From assembly GCF_002243515.1 (NCBI RefSeq), contig NZ_CP022657.1, forward strand, positions 2,657,001-2,721,000: a stretch of 64,000 nt of DNA. The letters are read 5' to 3'. The translations under genes were made by a program, and so were the position numbers. The first letter of the stretch is position 1. Each line of letters starts with the position of its first letter. Positions 45,774 to 52,591 of this stretch are shown one piece after another. The notes under the pieces were generated by a model, which did not search any database, was not told where the DNA came from, and saw only the letters and a program-made list of their open reading frames with translations. Source of the DNA: Tumebacillus algifaecis (GTDB lineage: Bacteria > Bacillota > Bacilli > Tumebacillales > Tumebacillaceae).

Positions 45774-45881
45774 GTTGTGCACCTCCTTTACAACATTTTT
45801 TCCGAGATATCGAACTAGTGTGACGCACCACCAAGATCGTCTGATGTTGCTGAAACATTGCTCGACATTCCGGGATCATCA

Positions 45882-45977
45882 TTACTTGCGGATATCGATA
45901 AACAATACCGGTTCTTGCCAGTACTCTTTACGGATGTCGAAAAATTCAACAGGCTCTTGCCAACGGTTACGTTCCAT
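45882..45977 (-). CDS. Paired-DIRK peptide 2 (31 aa), openly duplicated halves
   Basis: ATG 45975-45977 follows GAGAGGAGGTGCACAAT. The two halves are near-copies of each other: RWQEPVEFFDIRK and YWQEPVLFIDIRK. This shows that the family arose by internal duplication of a 13-15 residue unit, W-x-E-P-V-x-F-x-D-I-R-K. The unit resembles the start of the PQQ precursor PqqA (W-x-K-P-x-F-x-D-L-R). It has no Cys, Ser or Thr. Confidence 0.88.
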   Translation of the reverse strand: MERNRWQEPVEFFDIRKEYWQEPVLFIDIRK

Positions 45978-46020
45978 ATTGTGCACCTCCTCTCCCAGCT
46001 AAGGCGTGTCCGATCCAATG

Positions 46021-46113
46021 TTACTTACGGATTTCGATGAACTCCGGCATCGTGATTGCGATACTGCGGATGTCAACAAATTCTACCGGTTGTGCTACGC
46101 GGTTACGGAACAT
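46021..46113 (-). CDS. Paired-DIRK peptide 1 (first in array, 30 aa)
   Basis: ATG 46111-46113 follows GGGAGGTGTCC. The first half is MFRNRVAQPVEFVDIRS and the second closes with MPEFIEIRK, so the motif is kept with I-E-I-R-K and D-I-R-S variants. It carries one Ser and no Cys. It is the promoter-proximal gene, about 75 bases after the predicted transcription start. Codon use and ribosome site match the other five. Confidence 0.85.
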   Translation of the reverse strand: MFRNRVAQPVEFVDIRSIAITMPEFIEIRK

Positions 46114-46170
46114 GGTGGACACCTCCCTTAACACTTAATTAGGGACGGAAAATTTAGCAAGTTTAGTGCC

Positions 46171-46199
46171 TTGAAAAAACTTTCCGTTTACTCTATTAT
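46171..46199 (+). promoter_or_regulatory. Sigma-A promoter for the PEP mutase arm
   Basis: TTGAAA (46171-46176), a 17-base spacer and TATTAT (46194-46199): each box is 5 of 6 to consensus with ideal spacing. Transcription should start near 46206, leaving a leader of about 110 bases. The -10 overlaps that of the opposite promoter. Confidence 0.75.
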
Positions 46200-46222
46200 A
46201 TAAATAATCAGAAAATAATCAA
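46195..46222 (-). promoter_or_regulatory. Sigma-A promoter for the peptide array
   Basis: On the minus strand TTGATT (46217-46222), a 16-base spacer and a perfect TATAAT (46195-46200). Transcription should start near 46188, about 75 bases before peptide 1. Its -10 shares six bases with the plus-strand -10. Confidence 0.75.
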
Positions 46223-46316
46223 GCGAAGATTTGAATGTTTTTCAGTCGAATTGATTGGTGAATATTCTATACGTAAACAAAAATTATATATAAAATTCGG
46301 AAGGGTGGGAATTGAG

Positions 46317-47198
46317 ATGAACCCGAGAAAACGATTGCGCAGTCTGATGCAGGAGCCGGATCGCATCATCCAAACGGTAGGGGCGCACAACGCGTTGGGA
46401 GCAAAGTTGGTGGAGCAGCACGGATTTGATGCGGTATGGGCGAGCGGATTTGAGATCTCCACAGCCCATGCCAAACCGGATGCAAACATCTTGACCATGG
46501 TCGAATTTCTTGAAGCTGCACGTCAGATGACCGATGCCACCCACTTACCGATCATCGCAGACTGTGACACCGGATTTGGCAATGTGAACAACGTGATCCG
46601 CATGGTGCGCGATTATGAGAAAGCGGGCATTGCAGCCGTCTGTATTGAAGATAAAGTCTTTCCAAAGATGAATTCCTTCATCCCAGGCTTCCAAACGCTC
46701 GCTCCCAAAGATGAATTTTCAGCCAAGATTCGCGCAGCAAAAGACACACAGCGCGACCCTGATTTTGTGGTGATCGCCCGCGTCGAGTCGTTGATCGCAG
46801 GACATGGGATGGAAGAGTCACTCGAACGTGCGGCCGCTTATGAGGAAGCGGGCGCCGATCTCATTTTGATCCATTCCAAACAAAAAGATCCCGGAGAGAT
46901 CTTCGAATTCAGCCGCCGCTGGAACTCCGACACACCGCTGGTTATCGTGCCAACCACTTACCCGAGCATCACGCTGACCGAAATGATCGAACATAACGTC
47001 AAAATGGTCATCTATGCCAACCAAGCGTTGCGGGCGGCGGTCAAGGCCATGAATCAAGTCCTTGCCCAGCTCAAAGAGTCTGGGTCGTTGCTTGCGATTC
47101 AAGATCAATTAAGCCCGATGGATCAACTTTTTGAACTACAAGGGTTGAAAGACATGATCAAACAAGAAGAACAGTACCGCAGACAAGAGGTCAGATAA
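46317..47198 (+). CDS. pepM: Phosphoenolpyruvate mutase
   Basis: 293 residues from ATG 46317, with AAGGGTGGGA upstream; upstream in-frame codons lack a site and run into the promoter. The active-site order matches known PEP mutases: WASGFEIS near 41, ADCDTGFGN at 81-89 and EDKVFPKMNS at 111-120. The EDKxxPKxNS gating-loop motif separates PEP mutases from isocitrate/methylisocitrate lyases and oxaloacetate hydrolases. The enzyme converts PEP to phosphonopyruvate, the entry to nearly all natural phosphonates. Equilibrium favours PEP, so a follow-up step is needed, yet no phosphonopyruvate decarboxylase, transaminase or reductase is encoded here. The thymidylate-kinase-like gene follows on the same strand, and the nucleotidyltransferase, peptides and exporter diverge. 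Confidence 0.93.
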   Translation: MNPRKRLRSLMQEPDRIIQTVGAHNALGAKLVEQHGFDAVWASGFEISTAHAKPDANILTMVEFLEAARQMTDATHLPIIADCDTGFGNVNNVIRMVRDYEKAGIAAVCIEDKVFPKMNSFIPGFQTLAPKDEFSAKIRAAKDTQRDPDFVVIARVESLIAGHGMEESLERAAAYEEAGADLILIHSKQKDPGEIFEFSRRWNSDTPLVIVPTTYPSITLTEMIEHNVKMVIYANQALRAAVKAMNQVLAQLKESGSLLAIQDQLSPMDQLFELQGLKDMIKQEEQYRRQEVR

Positions 47199-47265
47199 GA
47201 GGAGCGGTTAGAATTTGACAGCCAACGATTGCAAGCTGTTGCAATCTCGAAAGGAGTGCAGGAAC

Positions 47266-47889
47266 TTGAAACCGTTTTTGGTTATTGAAGGTGTAGATGG
47301 CACCGGAAAAAGCACCGTCTGTGCAGCTTTGGAGCAGGAACAAGGGGCTGCATTTTATAAAGGGATGTCACCAGAGTGGCGCGATTTCCGCGATTTTGTC
47401 GATGAAGATGCGGATGACGATTCGCGCCTGCTATACTATTTTGCTTCGTGTATGTACACGTCGGGCAAAGTAAAAAAATCTGGTGAAAAAGTGCCGGTGA
47501 TCTGTCACCGCTATTTTGCAACCTATATGGCGATCTATTCTCTGAACACCGGAACGCCGCTGGAGAAAGTGCTCGAGGCGTTTGCACCGATCCGCGAGCG
47601 CATGGTCACGCCGCACCTGTCGATTTTATTGACGGCAGACCACGAAGAATTGAAACGCCGCCTGCTCGCCCGTGTCGATGAACTAAAAGCGACCGATATG
47701 CGGGTCGTCAACTCGCACGAATATACCTTAAACTTCGAAGCGGCTCTGCGAGCAGTGATGAGTTGGGACGGGCCCTACATCGTTTTGGACACGACCGGCA
47801 AAACACCGGAACAAGTCGTGTCCGAGGTTCGTCAGCTCTGTGTCCAGCACATTCCCGGCTGGCCAACGGTCATCGAATCGTCCAACTAA
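47266..47889 (+). CDS. Thymidylate-kinase-like P-loop kinase
   Basis: 207 residues from TTG 47266 (AAGGAG nine bases upstream). An in-frame TTG at 47215 also has a GAGGAG site and would add 17 residues that the family lacks, so the later start is preferred. The Walker A motif is EGVDGTGKST, and the fold follows thymidylate kinases (about 205-215 aa). The DRY motif that follows strand 3 is HRY here (VICHRYFATYMA), and the LID region is short (RLLARVDELKATD). That loss of the Asp argues against a housekeeping dTMP kinase. Because it shares a transcript with PEP mutase, phosphorylation of a phosphonate or nucleotide intermediate is possible, but this is inference. Confidence 0.8.
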   Translation: MKPFLVIEGVDGTGKSTVCAALEQEQGAAFYKGMSPEWRDFRDFVDEDADDDSRLLYYFASCMYTSGKVKKSGEKVPVICHRYFATYMAIYSLNTGTPLEKVLEAFAPIRERMVTPHLSILLTADHEELKRRLLARVDELKATDMRVVNSHEYTLNFEAALRAVMSWDGPYIVLDTTGKTPEQVVSEVRQLCVQHIPGWPTVIESSN

Positions 47890-47890
47890 C

Positions 47891-47932
47891 ACACAAGAAG
47901 AGTATCCCAGACCTGGGATACTCTTCTTGTGT
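47891..47932. terminator. Bidirectional terminator
   Basis: A perfect 20-bp stem (47891-47910 with 47913-47932, loop of two) separates the convergent kinase gene and XRE-TPR gene. The arm GAAGAG/CTCTTC gives modest T-rich flanks in both directions. Stem length alone makes it a strong barrier. Confidence 0.75.
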
Positions 47933-47946
47933 GTTCTACACCAGTC

Positions 47947-49221
47947 TTACAACGCGATGCCGCGCTTTTGCAGATCTCCCATCAAATAATCGTGGAGTTG
48001 CTCCCAGCGGCGTGCAGACTCTTCGTATTTCCCTTGACGGTTGAGGAGACGGCAGAGTTTGCGGGTACCTTCCTCCAATTCGGAGGTCATGCCATACTGT
48101 TCGAACAATGCGAGCGCACGGTCGAGATGGGCCTGACCTTTTTGATCATCTTCTCGCTCAAAGAAGATCAGTGCTAGCAACTGATGGACTCGGCCCATGC
48201 ACGGATGAAGTTCCGGCAAGCTCATTCGTGCCTTTTCCGCGTACTCACACGCTTCATCGATCGCCTCGTTCGTCAGCAAAATGGTGGCGATATCCGCATA
48301 CAGCTCTCCGACCTTCGCACCTTCACAATGGTTGGTCATGGCGAGTAGCTCCTGTACGGAAGCTCTCCAGTCGATTCGATCGCGCTTGAGCAACACCGCT
48401 CTGCGCTTCCAGTCCTGATTGTGCCGAGTGTTTTCTTCCTCTTCCAGCAAGATCGTAGCCTTGGTCGCATATTCATCCGCCTTGAGGTAGTTCTTTTGAC
48501 GGTAGTAGGCGTCTGCAAGCTTCAGCATCATCTTGCCTCGATCCTCCGCTTCTACCACCTGCAACGCCGCATTCCAACATTCTGCTGCTTTGTTTACCTG
48601 GCCGGTCTTCTCATGAACGTTCGCCAATTGTACCAACACTTTTGCCTGAAGCGCCGGGTCAGGCAGCTCAATCTTTTTCAATTCCTCAAGCGCACGCTCG
48701 GTGTGATATAAAGAGATTGAATATTCGCTCTTTTTTAGTGCATCCAGCCCCATATGGAGATACACTTTGGACAGCAGCTCTCCATCCTGCCGCAGAATCG
48801 CCAAGCCCTGCACCTCGTTCAAGAATGACATCGCCTCCGCGGCCCGTCCAACTTGGAGCAAGGAGAAGGCCAATTCCACCTGCACGTCCATCTTCGGAAT
48901 CTGCTGGTCGGTGCTGTCGAGCAATTCCTGCAACTGCGTGATCGCCAACCCGTACTCCTTGGCTCGCACCAGCCCTTTCGCCATCTTATATTTGGTGATG
49001 TCTGCCAGATCGAGTTCAACATCTTTCAGCAAAAAGTCGAGTGGCACGCCCAATTTCTCTGCAATCCCAAACAATATTTTATACGAAGGAGTGGTTCTGT
49101 CCGACTCGATTTGCGAAATCATACTCGGCGTACAAATTCCATCTGCCAGCCCAATCTGGGTCATCCCCTTCTTCACTCTCAACTCACGAATTCTTTGTCC
49201 CAACGATGTCATCATTTTCAT
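47947..49221 (-). CDS. XRE-family HTH regulator with TPR repeats
   Basis: 424 residues (or 422 from the ATG at 49215, which is better spaced from GAGGAGG). Residues 8-62 form an XRE HTH (RIRELRVKKGMTQIGLADGICTPSMISQIESDR). The rest is helical with repeated TPR-like pairs through to the C-terminus. This is the RRNPP-like architecture (PlcR, NprR, PrgX) in which the TPR part binds a short peptide or protein. It converges on the PEP mutase arm and is therefore not in that transcript. It may control it, but no pheromone-type ORF with a signal peptide is adjacent. Confidence 0.88.
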   Translation of the reverse strand: MKMMTSLGQRIRELRVKKGMTQIGLADGICTPSMISQIESDRTTPSYKILFGIAEKLGVPLDFLLKDVELDLADITKYKMAKGLVRAKEYGLAITQLQELLDSTDQQIPKMDVQVELAFSLLQVGRAAEAMSFLNEVQGLAILRQDGELLSKVYLHMGLDALKKSEYSISLYHTERALEELKKIELPDPALQAKVLVQLANVHEKTGQVNKAAECWNAALQVVEAEDRGKMMLKLADAYYRQKNYLKADEYATKATILLEEEENTRHNQDWKRRAVLLKRDRIDWRASVQELLAMTNHCEGAKVGELYADIATILLTNEAIDEACEYAEKARMSLPELHPCMGRVHQLLALIFFEREDDQKGQAHLDRALALFEQYGMTSELEEGTRKLCRLLNRQGKYEESARRWEQLHDYLMGDLQKRGIAL

Positions 49222-49253
49222 CGTACCTCCTCAGCGGTGAATGTCTTGAACAC

Positions 49254-49262
49254 ATTGTAACA
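49254..49262 (-). promoter_or_regulatory. Extended -10 promoter of the XRE-TPR gene
   Basis: Minus strand TGTTACAAT: a TG-n motif and TACAAT (5 of 6), about 33 bases before the start codon. A TTGACC lies ten bases upstream, too close to be its -35. Confidence 0.4.
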
Positions 49263-49352
49263 AGAAACGGGTCAACTTTGATATATTTACAGACCATGTT
49301 ATTGCAGGAAAAAAAAACGACAGAAGTTGTCTGACAATTCGCCTCCTTCAAC

Positions 49353-49376
49353 AAAAAAAGCCCCTAAAAAGGGGCT
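49353..49376 (-). terminator. Terminator of the three-gene XRE paralogue operon
   Basis: Minus strand AGCCCC-TTTTTA-GGGGCT followed by TTTTTT. It lies about 120 bases after the stop of the short HTH gene. Confidence 0.88.
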
Positions 49377-49493
49377 CGTATTCGCACTTATCGTTTAAAA
49401 GTGTCTGTAAGGTATCTGAGCCTAGCCTATGTATCGTCTTGTATCATCAAAAAATGGAACCTGTAACTTCTCATCTAACGAATCAAAAAACGG

Positions 49494-49769
49494 CTAGATC
49501 TTCTCTTTTGGATCCTGCTCCCACGATTCTGCCTGCAAGATTCGTGCAACAGGCACATTTAGGTCCTGTGCGATTTTCTCCAACATAACGAGATAGATCG
49601 CCCGATCCCCGGTTAACATCAGCCGTAATGTTTCCCTGCTAATACTCAGGCGTTTTGCCATTGCGGAAAGACTGAAGGAGCTTTCCTTCTCCTTCATGAT
49701 CTCCCGGATTCGTCTCAACCGTGGAATCTGATCTGCATTTGTATGTGTCGGTGCCATAAGTTGGCTCAT
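49494..49769 (-). CDS. HTH-only XRE paralogue (91 aa)
   Basis: The 91 residues match the N-terminal domain of the two genes upstream almost position for position (MSQLMAPTHT, IPRLRRIREIMKEKESS, then an HTH with SMAKRLSISRETLRLML). It stops just where the TPR part of the paralogues begins. GGTGAGGG precedes the ATG. It lies 25 bases after its long sister gene. It could be a truncated duplicate that still binds the same operator and competes with the full-length forms, or a decaying copy; the intact frame favours function. Confidence 0.8.
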   Translation of the reverse strand: MSQLMAPTHTNADQIPRLRRIREIMKEKESSFSLSAMAKRLSISRETLRLMLTGDRAIYLVMLEKIAQDLNVPVARILQAESWEQDPKEKI

Positions 49770-49794
49770 CTACGGTTCCCTCACCTTCCATCTA

Positions 49795-50973
49795 CTAAAA
49801 ATTCTTGTCGAGCGGGAAACGTTTTTTCGTCAATCTCCCCTTCGATTTTCGGGTCAACACATGCCACTGCTGCAAAAACTCTTTTTGCTTAAAGGCAATC
49901 GTCAGATAGCGATACGCAAGGTACCTGCTCTTTTTCGGGTAGCTCAGATTCCGCGCCACGCCATCCGCATACCGGGTGTCTTGAGTGGCCCGGGACAGTA
50001 AGATTAGCATTCTTGCTTTTAAATCCAAGTTTTGATCAATAGGTTCCGATTGTAACGTTTTGCGAATTATTGACTCGGCTGCCTGAAATTCATGTAGTTT
50101 GATATACACTTTCGCCAATGCCTTAAACCCGCTCAGACGTACAATTTCATTTTCCCAATATTCGATCGAACCCGCGATTAGATCTCTTGCTTTCCTGTAG
50201 TTGAGATCAGCATATTCAGCCCAGGCGACATTGAGATAGGCCCGACCAATCCGATCACGATTCGTAGTTGTCAAATATAGTTCCAAACATTTATAGAGAT
50301 ACATTTTGGCTTCTTTATGTTCAAACGATGAGTACTTCATTTTGGCAAGTGCAACATACAAAACACCATGATTAAGCGGATCATTCTGCAAATAGGGCTC
50401 CACTTGCTCTTTGATCTCAAGTACTTTATCAAACTCATCAGTATGTGCATAAACATTCAAAAACAGGACCAAGCATCTGGAATATAATGCCTCATCTTGA
50501 TAGTCCTGTTTGATTTTTTCTGCAATCACGTACAATTCTTGTAGATATTGCTTCGCTTTATCGAAATCCTGTTTCCAGAAACAGATGTATGCAATTGCAG
50601 AGAGGCTGAATGCTCTTTCCGACATACCGATCGATACAACGTGTCGAGCTTCGACTAGTTCCATGGCCTTCCCTAACTGGTTCTGTGTAATAAGTTGACG
50701 ACGAAGGTCATTATTATTTTGTGCATGCAAATCTTCTTGCAACAATCGAGGCAGCTGCACTTTCAAATCTTGGGCAATCTTCTCTAATTCAAAGTTGTAG
50801 ATCTCGCGTTCACCATTCAACATCAGCCGCAATGTCTCCCTGCTCATCCCAAGCCGTGCTGACATCGCTGTAATGCTGTAGGAACTGCCTTTTTCCTTCA
50901 TAATCTCGCGAATTCGCCGCCAGAGCGGAATCTTATCTTCATACGTATGTGTAGGTGCTGTAAGTTGGCTCAT
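49795..50973 (-). CDS. XRE-HTH/TPR regulator, paralogue B
   Basis: 392 residues. The start has AGGAG seven bases upstream. The N-terminal HTH (RIREIMKEKGSSYSITAMSARLGMSRETLRLMLNGER, near 15-55) is followed by a linker and about ten helices with TPR-like spacing, ending in a basic tail (KGRLTKKRFPLDKNF). It is closely related to the gene at 50990-52159 and lies 16 bases downstream of it. This architecture suits a ligand-responsive repressor or activator. Its targets and ligand are unknown. Confidence 0.85.
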   Translation of the reverse strand: MSQLTAPTHTYEDKIPLWRRIREIMKEKGSSYSITAMSARLGMSRETLRLMLNGEREIYNFELEKIAQDLKVQLPRLLQEDLHAQNNNDLRRQLITQNQLGKAMELVEARHVVSIGMSERAFSLSAIAYICFWKQDFDKAKQYLQELYVIAEKIKQDYQDEALYSRCLVLFLNVYAHTDEFDKVLEIKEQVEPYLQNDPLNHGVLYVALAKMKYSSFEHKEAKMYLYKCLELYLTTTNRDRIGRAYLNVAWAEYADLNYRKARDLIAGSIEYWENEIVRLSGFKALAKVYIKLHEFQAAESIIRKTLQSEPIDQNLDLKARMLILLSRATQDTRYADGVARNLSYPKKSRYLAYRYLTIAFKQKEFLQQWHVLTRKSKGRLTKKRFPLDKNF

Positions 50974-50989
50974 TCATTTTCTCCTGCCA

Positions 50990-52159
50990 TTACATATTGT
51001 TATCCAGCGAAAAAAGACGTTTCGAGTTACTCCGTTGCACCCTTGCTGACCGTGACCGACCCAGCCTTAGTATTCCTTTGTAATATCGATTGAGATAGCG
51101 CGATGCGATAAACCGTTCCTTCTTGTTGTATTGCATACCGGAGACGACTGCTTCCGCATAGCCAGGATTCCCTGTAGCTCGAAACAATAAGATAAGAAGC
51201 AAAGCTTTCACGTCCAGATGTTCAACAATCCGATCCGATTGTAAAGCTGACCGAATTACTTCCTCCGCTGCACGATTTTCTTTGAGTTTGATTAGCGTTT
51301 TTGCCAAACCTTTCTTCGCCAGAAACCAAATTTGGACAGACGGATCCGTTCTAAATACAGCTTCAAAAAGTTCTTTTGCTTTCTCATACTCGCGTGTGAC
51401 ATATTCAATGTACGCAATATTCATGTATCCTCGTCCGATCCTATCCGTAACCTTTGACAGCAAAAATTGTTCATGACTTTTGTAGAAATACATTTTCGCA
51501 TCGGCCAGTTCATACCTCGATAATTCCATTCTAGCAAGCGTATAATACACCAATCCCATTAGAGGCGTATCGCGAAAAATTGGTTCGACCAATTCTATGA
51601 GTTCGAGCGCTTTGTCAAATTGCCCCATATTTGCATAGCAGTTCAAGAGATTATTCAGCGCTTTCTCAAGTATTTTGCTATCTTGATACTTCTTGTTAAT
51701 TTCTTCTGCCATTGCATAAAATTCCAAACAATGTCGAGTTGCTTCTTCTAATTCGCCCTTCCAGAAGTGTACAAGTTGTAACCTGTTGGTCGCCTCTGCG
51801 CGCTCTGAGAGACCAATTGCAACATCGTTATGCTCCCTAGCGGCGCGCATCGACTCCTCCCACTGGCCATTAGATATATACTTCGAAAACTGTTTATCAC
51901 TATGATAGTGCATCAAATCCGCTTGCGTTAGACGTGTCAACGGCACTTTCAAATCTTGTGCGATCTGCTCCAACTCGAATGTGTAAAGCCCGCGTTCGCC
52001 ACTCAGCATCACTCGCAGTGTCTCACGGCTCATACCAAGACGACTTGCCATGGCTGACATGCTGTAGGAACTTCCTTTTTCTTTCATGATCTCTCGAATC
52101 CGCCGTCCCAGCGGAATTTGATCTACATAGGTATGCGTTGGCGCATCTAATTGGCTCAT
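50990..52159 (-). CDS. XRE-HTH/TPR regulator, paralogue A
   Basis: About 389 residues from ATG 52159, chosen because the paralogues all begin MSQL.APTHT and GGGGA then has a seven-base spacing; an ATG two codons earlier is too close to that site. The HTH is SAMASRLGMSRETLRVMLSGER. TPR-like helices and a basic C-terminus (SNSKRLFSLDNNM) follow. It is the first gene of a three-gene paralogue operon that ends at the 49353-49376 terminator. The shared C-terminal F[PS]LD.N. motif in A and B suggests a functional tail. Confidence 0.85.
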   Translation of the reverse strand: MSQLDAPTHTYVDQIPLGRRIREIMKEKGSSYSMSAMASRLGMSRETLRVMLSGERGLYTFELEQIAQDLKVPLTRLTQADLMHYHSDKQFSKYISNGQWEESMRAAREHNDVAIGLSERAEATNRLQLVHFWKGELEEATRHCLEFYAMAEEINKKYQDSKILEKALNNLLNCYANMGQFDKALELIELVEPIFRDTPLMGLVYYTLARMELSRYELADAKMYFYKSHEQFLLSKVTDRIGRGYMNIAYIEYVTREYEKAKELFEAVFRTDPSVQIWFLAKKGLAKTLIKLKENRAAEEVIRSALQSDRIVEHLDVKALLLILLFRATGNPGYAEAVVSGMQYNKKERFIASRYLNRYYKGILRLGRSRSARVQRSNSKRLFSLDNNM

Positions 52160-52591
52160 GTTCATTCCCCTGTCATCGCTCGTTTAAAGTTGACTGTCGA
52201 ACAGATATCGTTTTTGGTCTGACTTCATGAACGATTCGCATACGGTTGTCGTCCTCTTTGAAGGTGTCACGTGCAAAGAGGAATGAGGAGCGACTCTTTC
52301 ACCACAGCAGAAGCCGCTTGAAACTGGGTTGAGCGGGTGCCGCCTAATGGCGCCTCTTGATCCACTGCCATTTCTTGAACGACGATTCCAATATAGAAAA
52401 GTATACGAATCTCATTAATATTAGCATAGCTTATTTTGCAGAATAATTCCTCATACCTAACCGGAAAATTCTGTACTATATCGAATAAATAACAAATGTA
52501 TAACTACGATTCAAGGCGTTTTATATCGAAAATATTTGTGATATGATAAGGTAGTAATTTCCCACCCTCATTCTGAGAGGAGATGCTGCTA
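52160..52591. promoter_or_regulatory. Divergent intergenic region between XRE operon and orphan 189-aa gene
   Basis: These 432 bases hold no firm gene. The right half is AT-rich and includes a weak plus-strand promoter (TTTATA at 52520-52525, 16-base spacer, TATGAT at 52542-52547). The left half is GC-richer and has a 34-codon minus-strand ORF (52267-52371, starting MAVDQEAPLGG) without a ribosome site, which I do not call as a gene. Confidence 0.4.

Larger units (their letters stand above)
45381..45790. repeat. Three tandem 147-bp units, each one peptide gene plus its ribosome site
   Basis: The stop codons of peptides 5, 4 and 3 lie at 45381, 45528 and 45675 and their starts at 45479, 45626 and 45773: a period of exactly 147 bases. 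Coding and spacer sequence are both conserved, including the GTGCACCTCCTTTC block. The third copy diverges after about 45790. This is a recent tandem duplication within an older family of six. Confidence 0.9.

Noticed and set aside
45373-46002. A 209-codon plus-strand ORF with repeated MSLKYGSSIT-type segments
   Set aside because: It is the antisense shadow of the tandem peptide genes. The minus-strand frames each have a ribosome site and the repeat structure follows their codons.
45236-46113. The small peptides as pheromones for the XRE-TPR regulators
   Set aside because: They lack a signal peptide or hydrophobic export segment, and they are not adjacent to any of the TPR genes in the manner of known receptor-peptide pairs.
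46317-47198. Isocitrate or 2-methylisocitrate lyase
   Set aside because: Those enzymes have a KKCGH-type motif; this protein has the EDKxxPKxNS loop of PEP mutases.
52267-52371. 34-codon minus-strand ORF beginning MAVDQEAPLGG
   Set aside because: No ribosome site, no promoter close by, and no relation to neighbouring genes.
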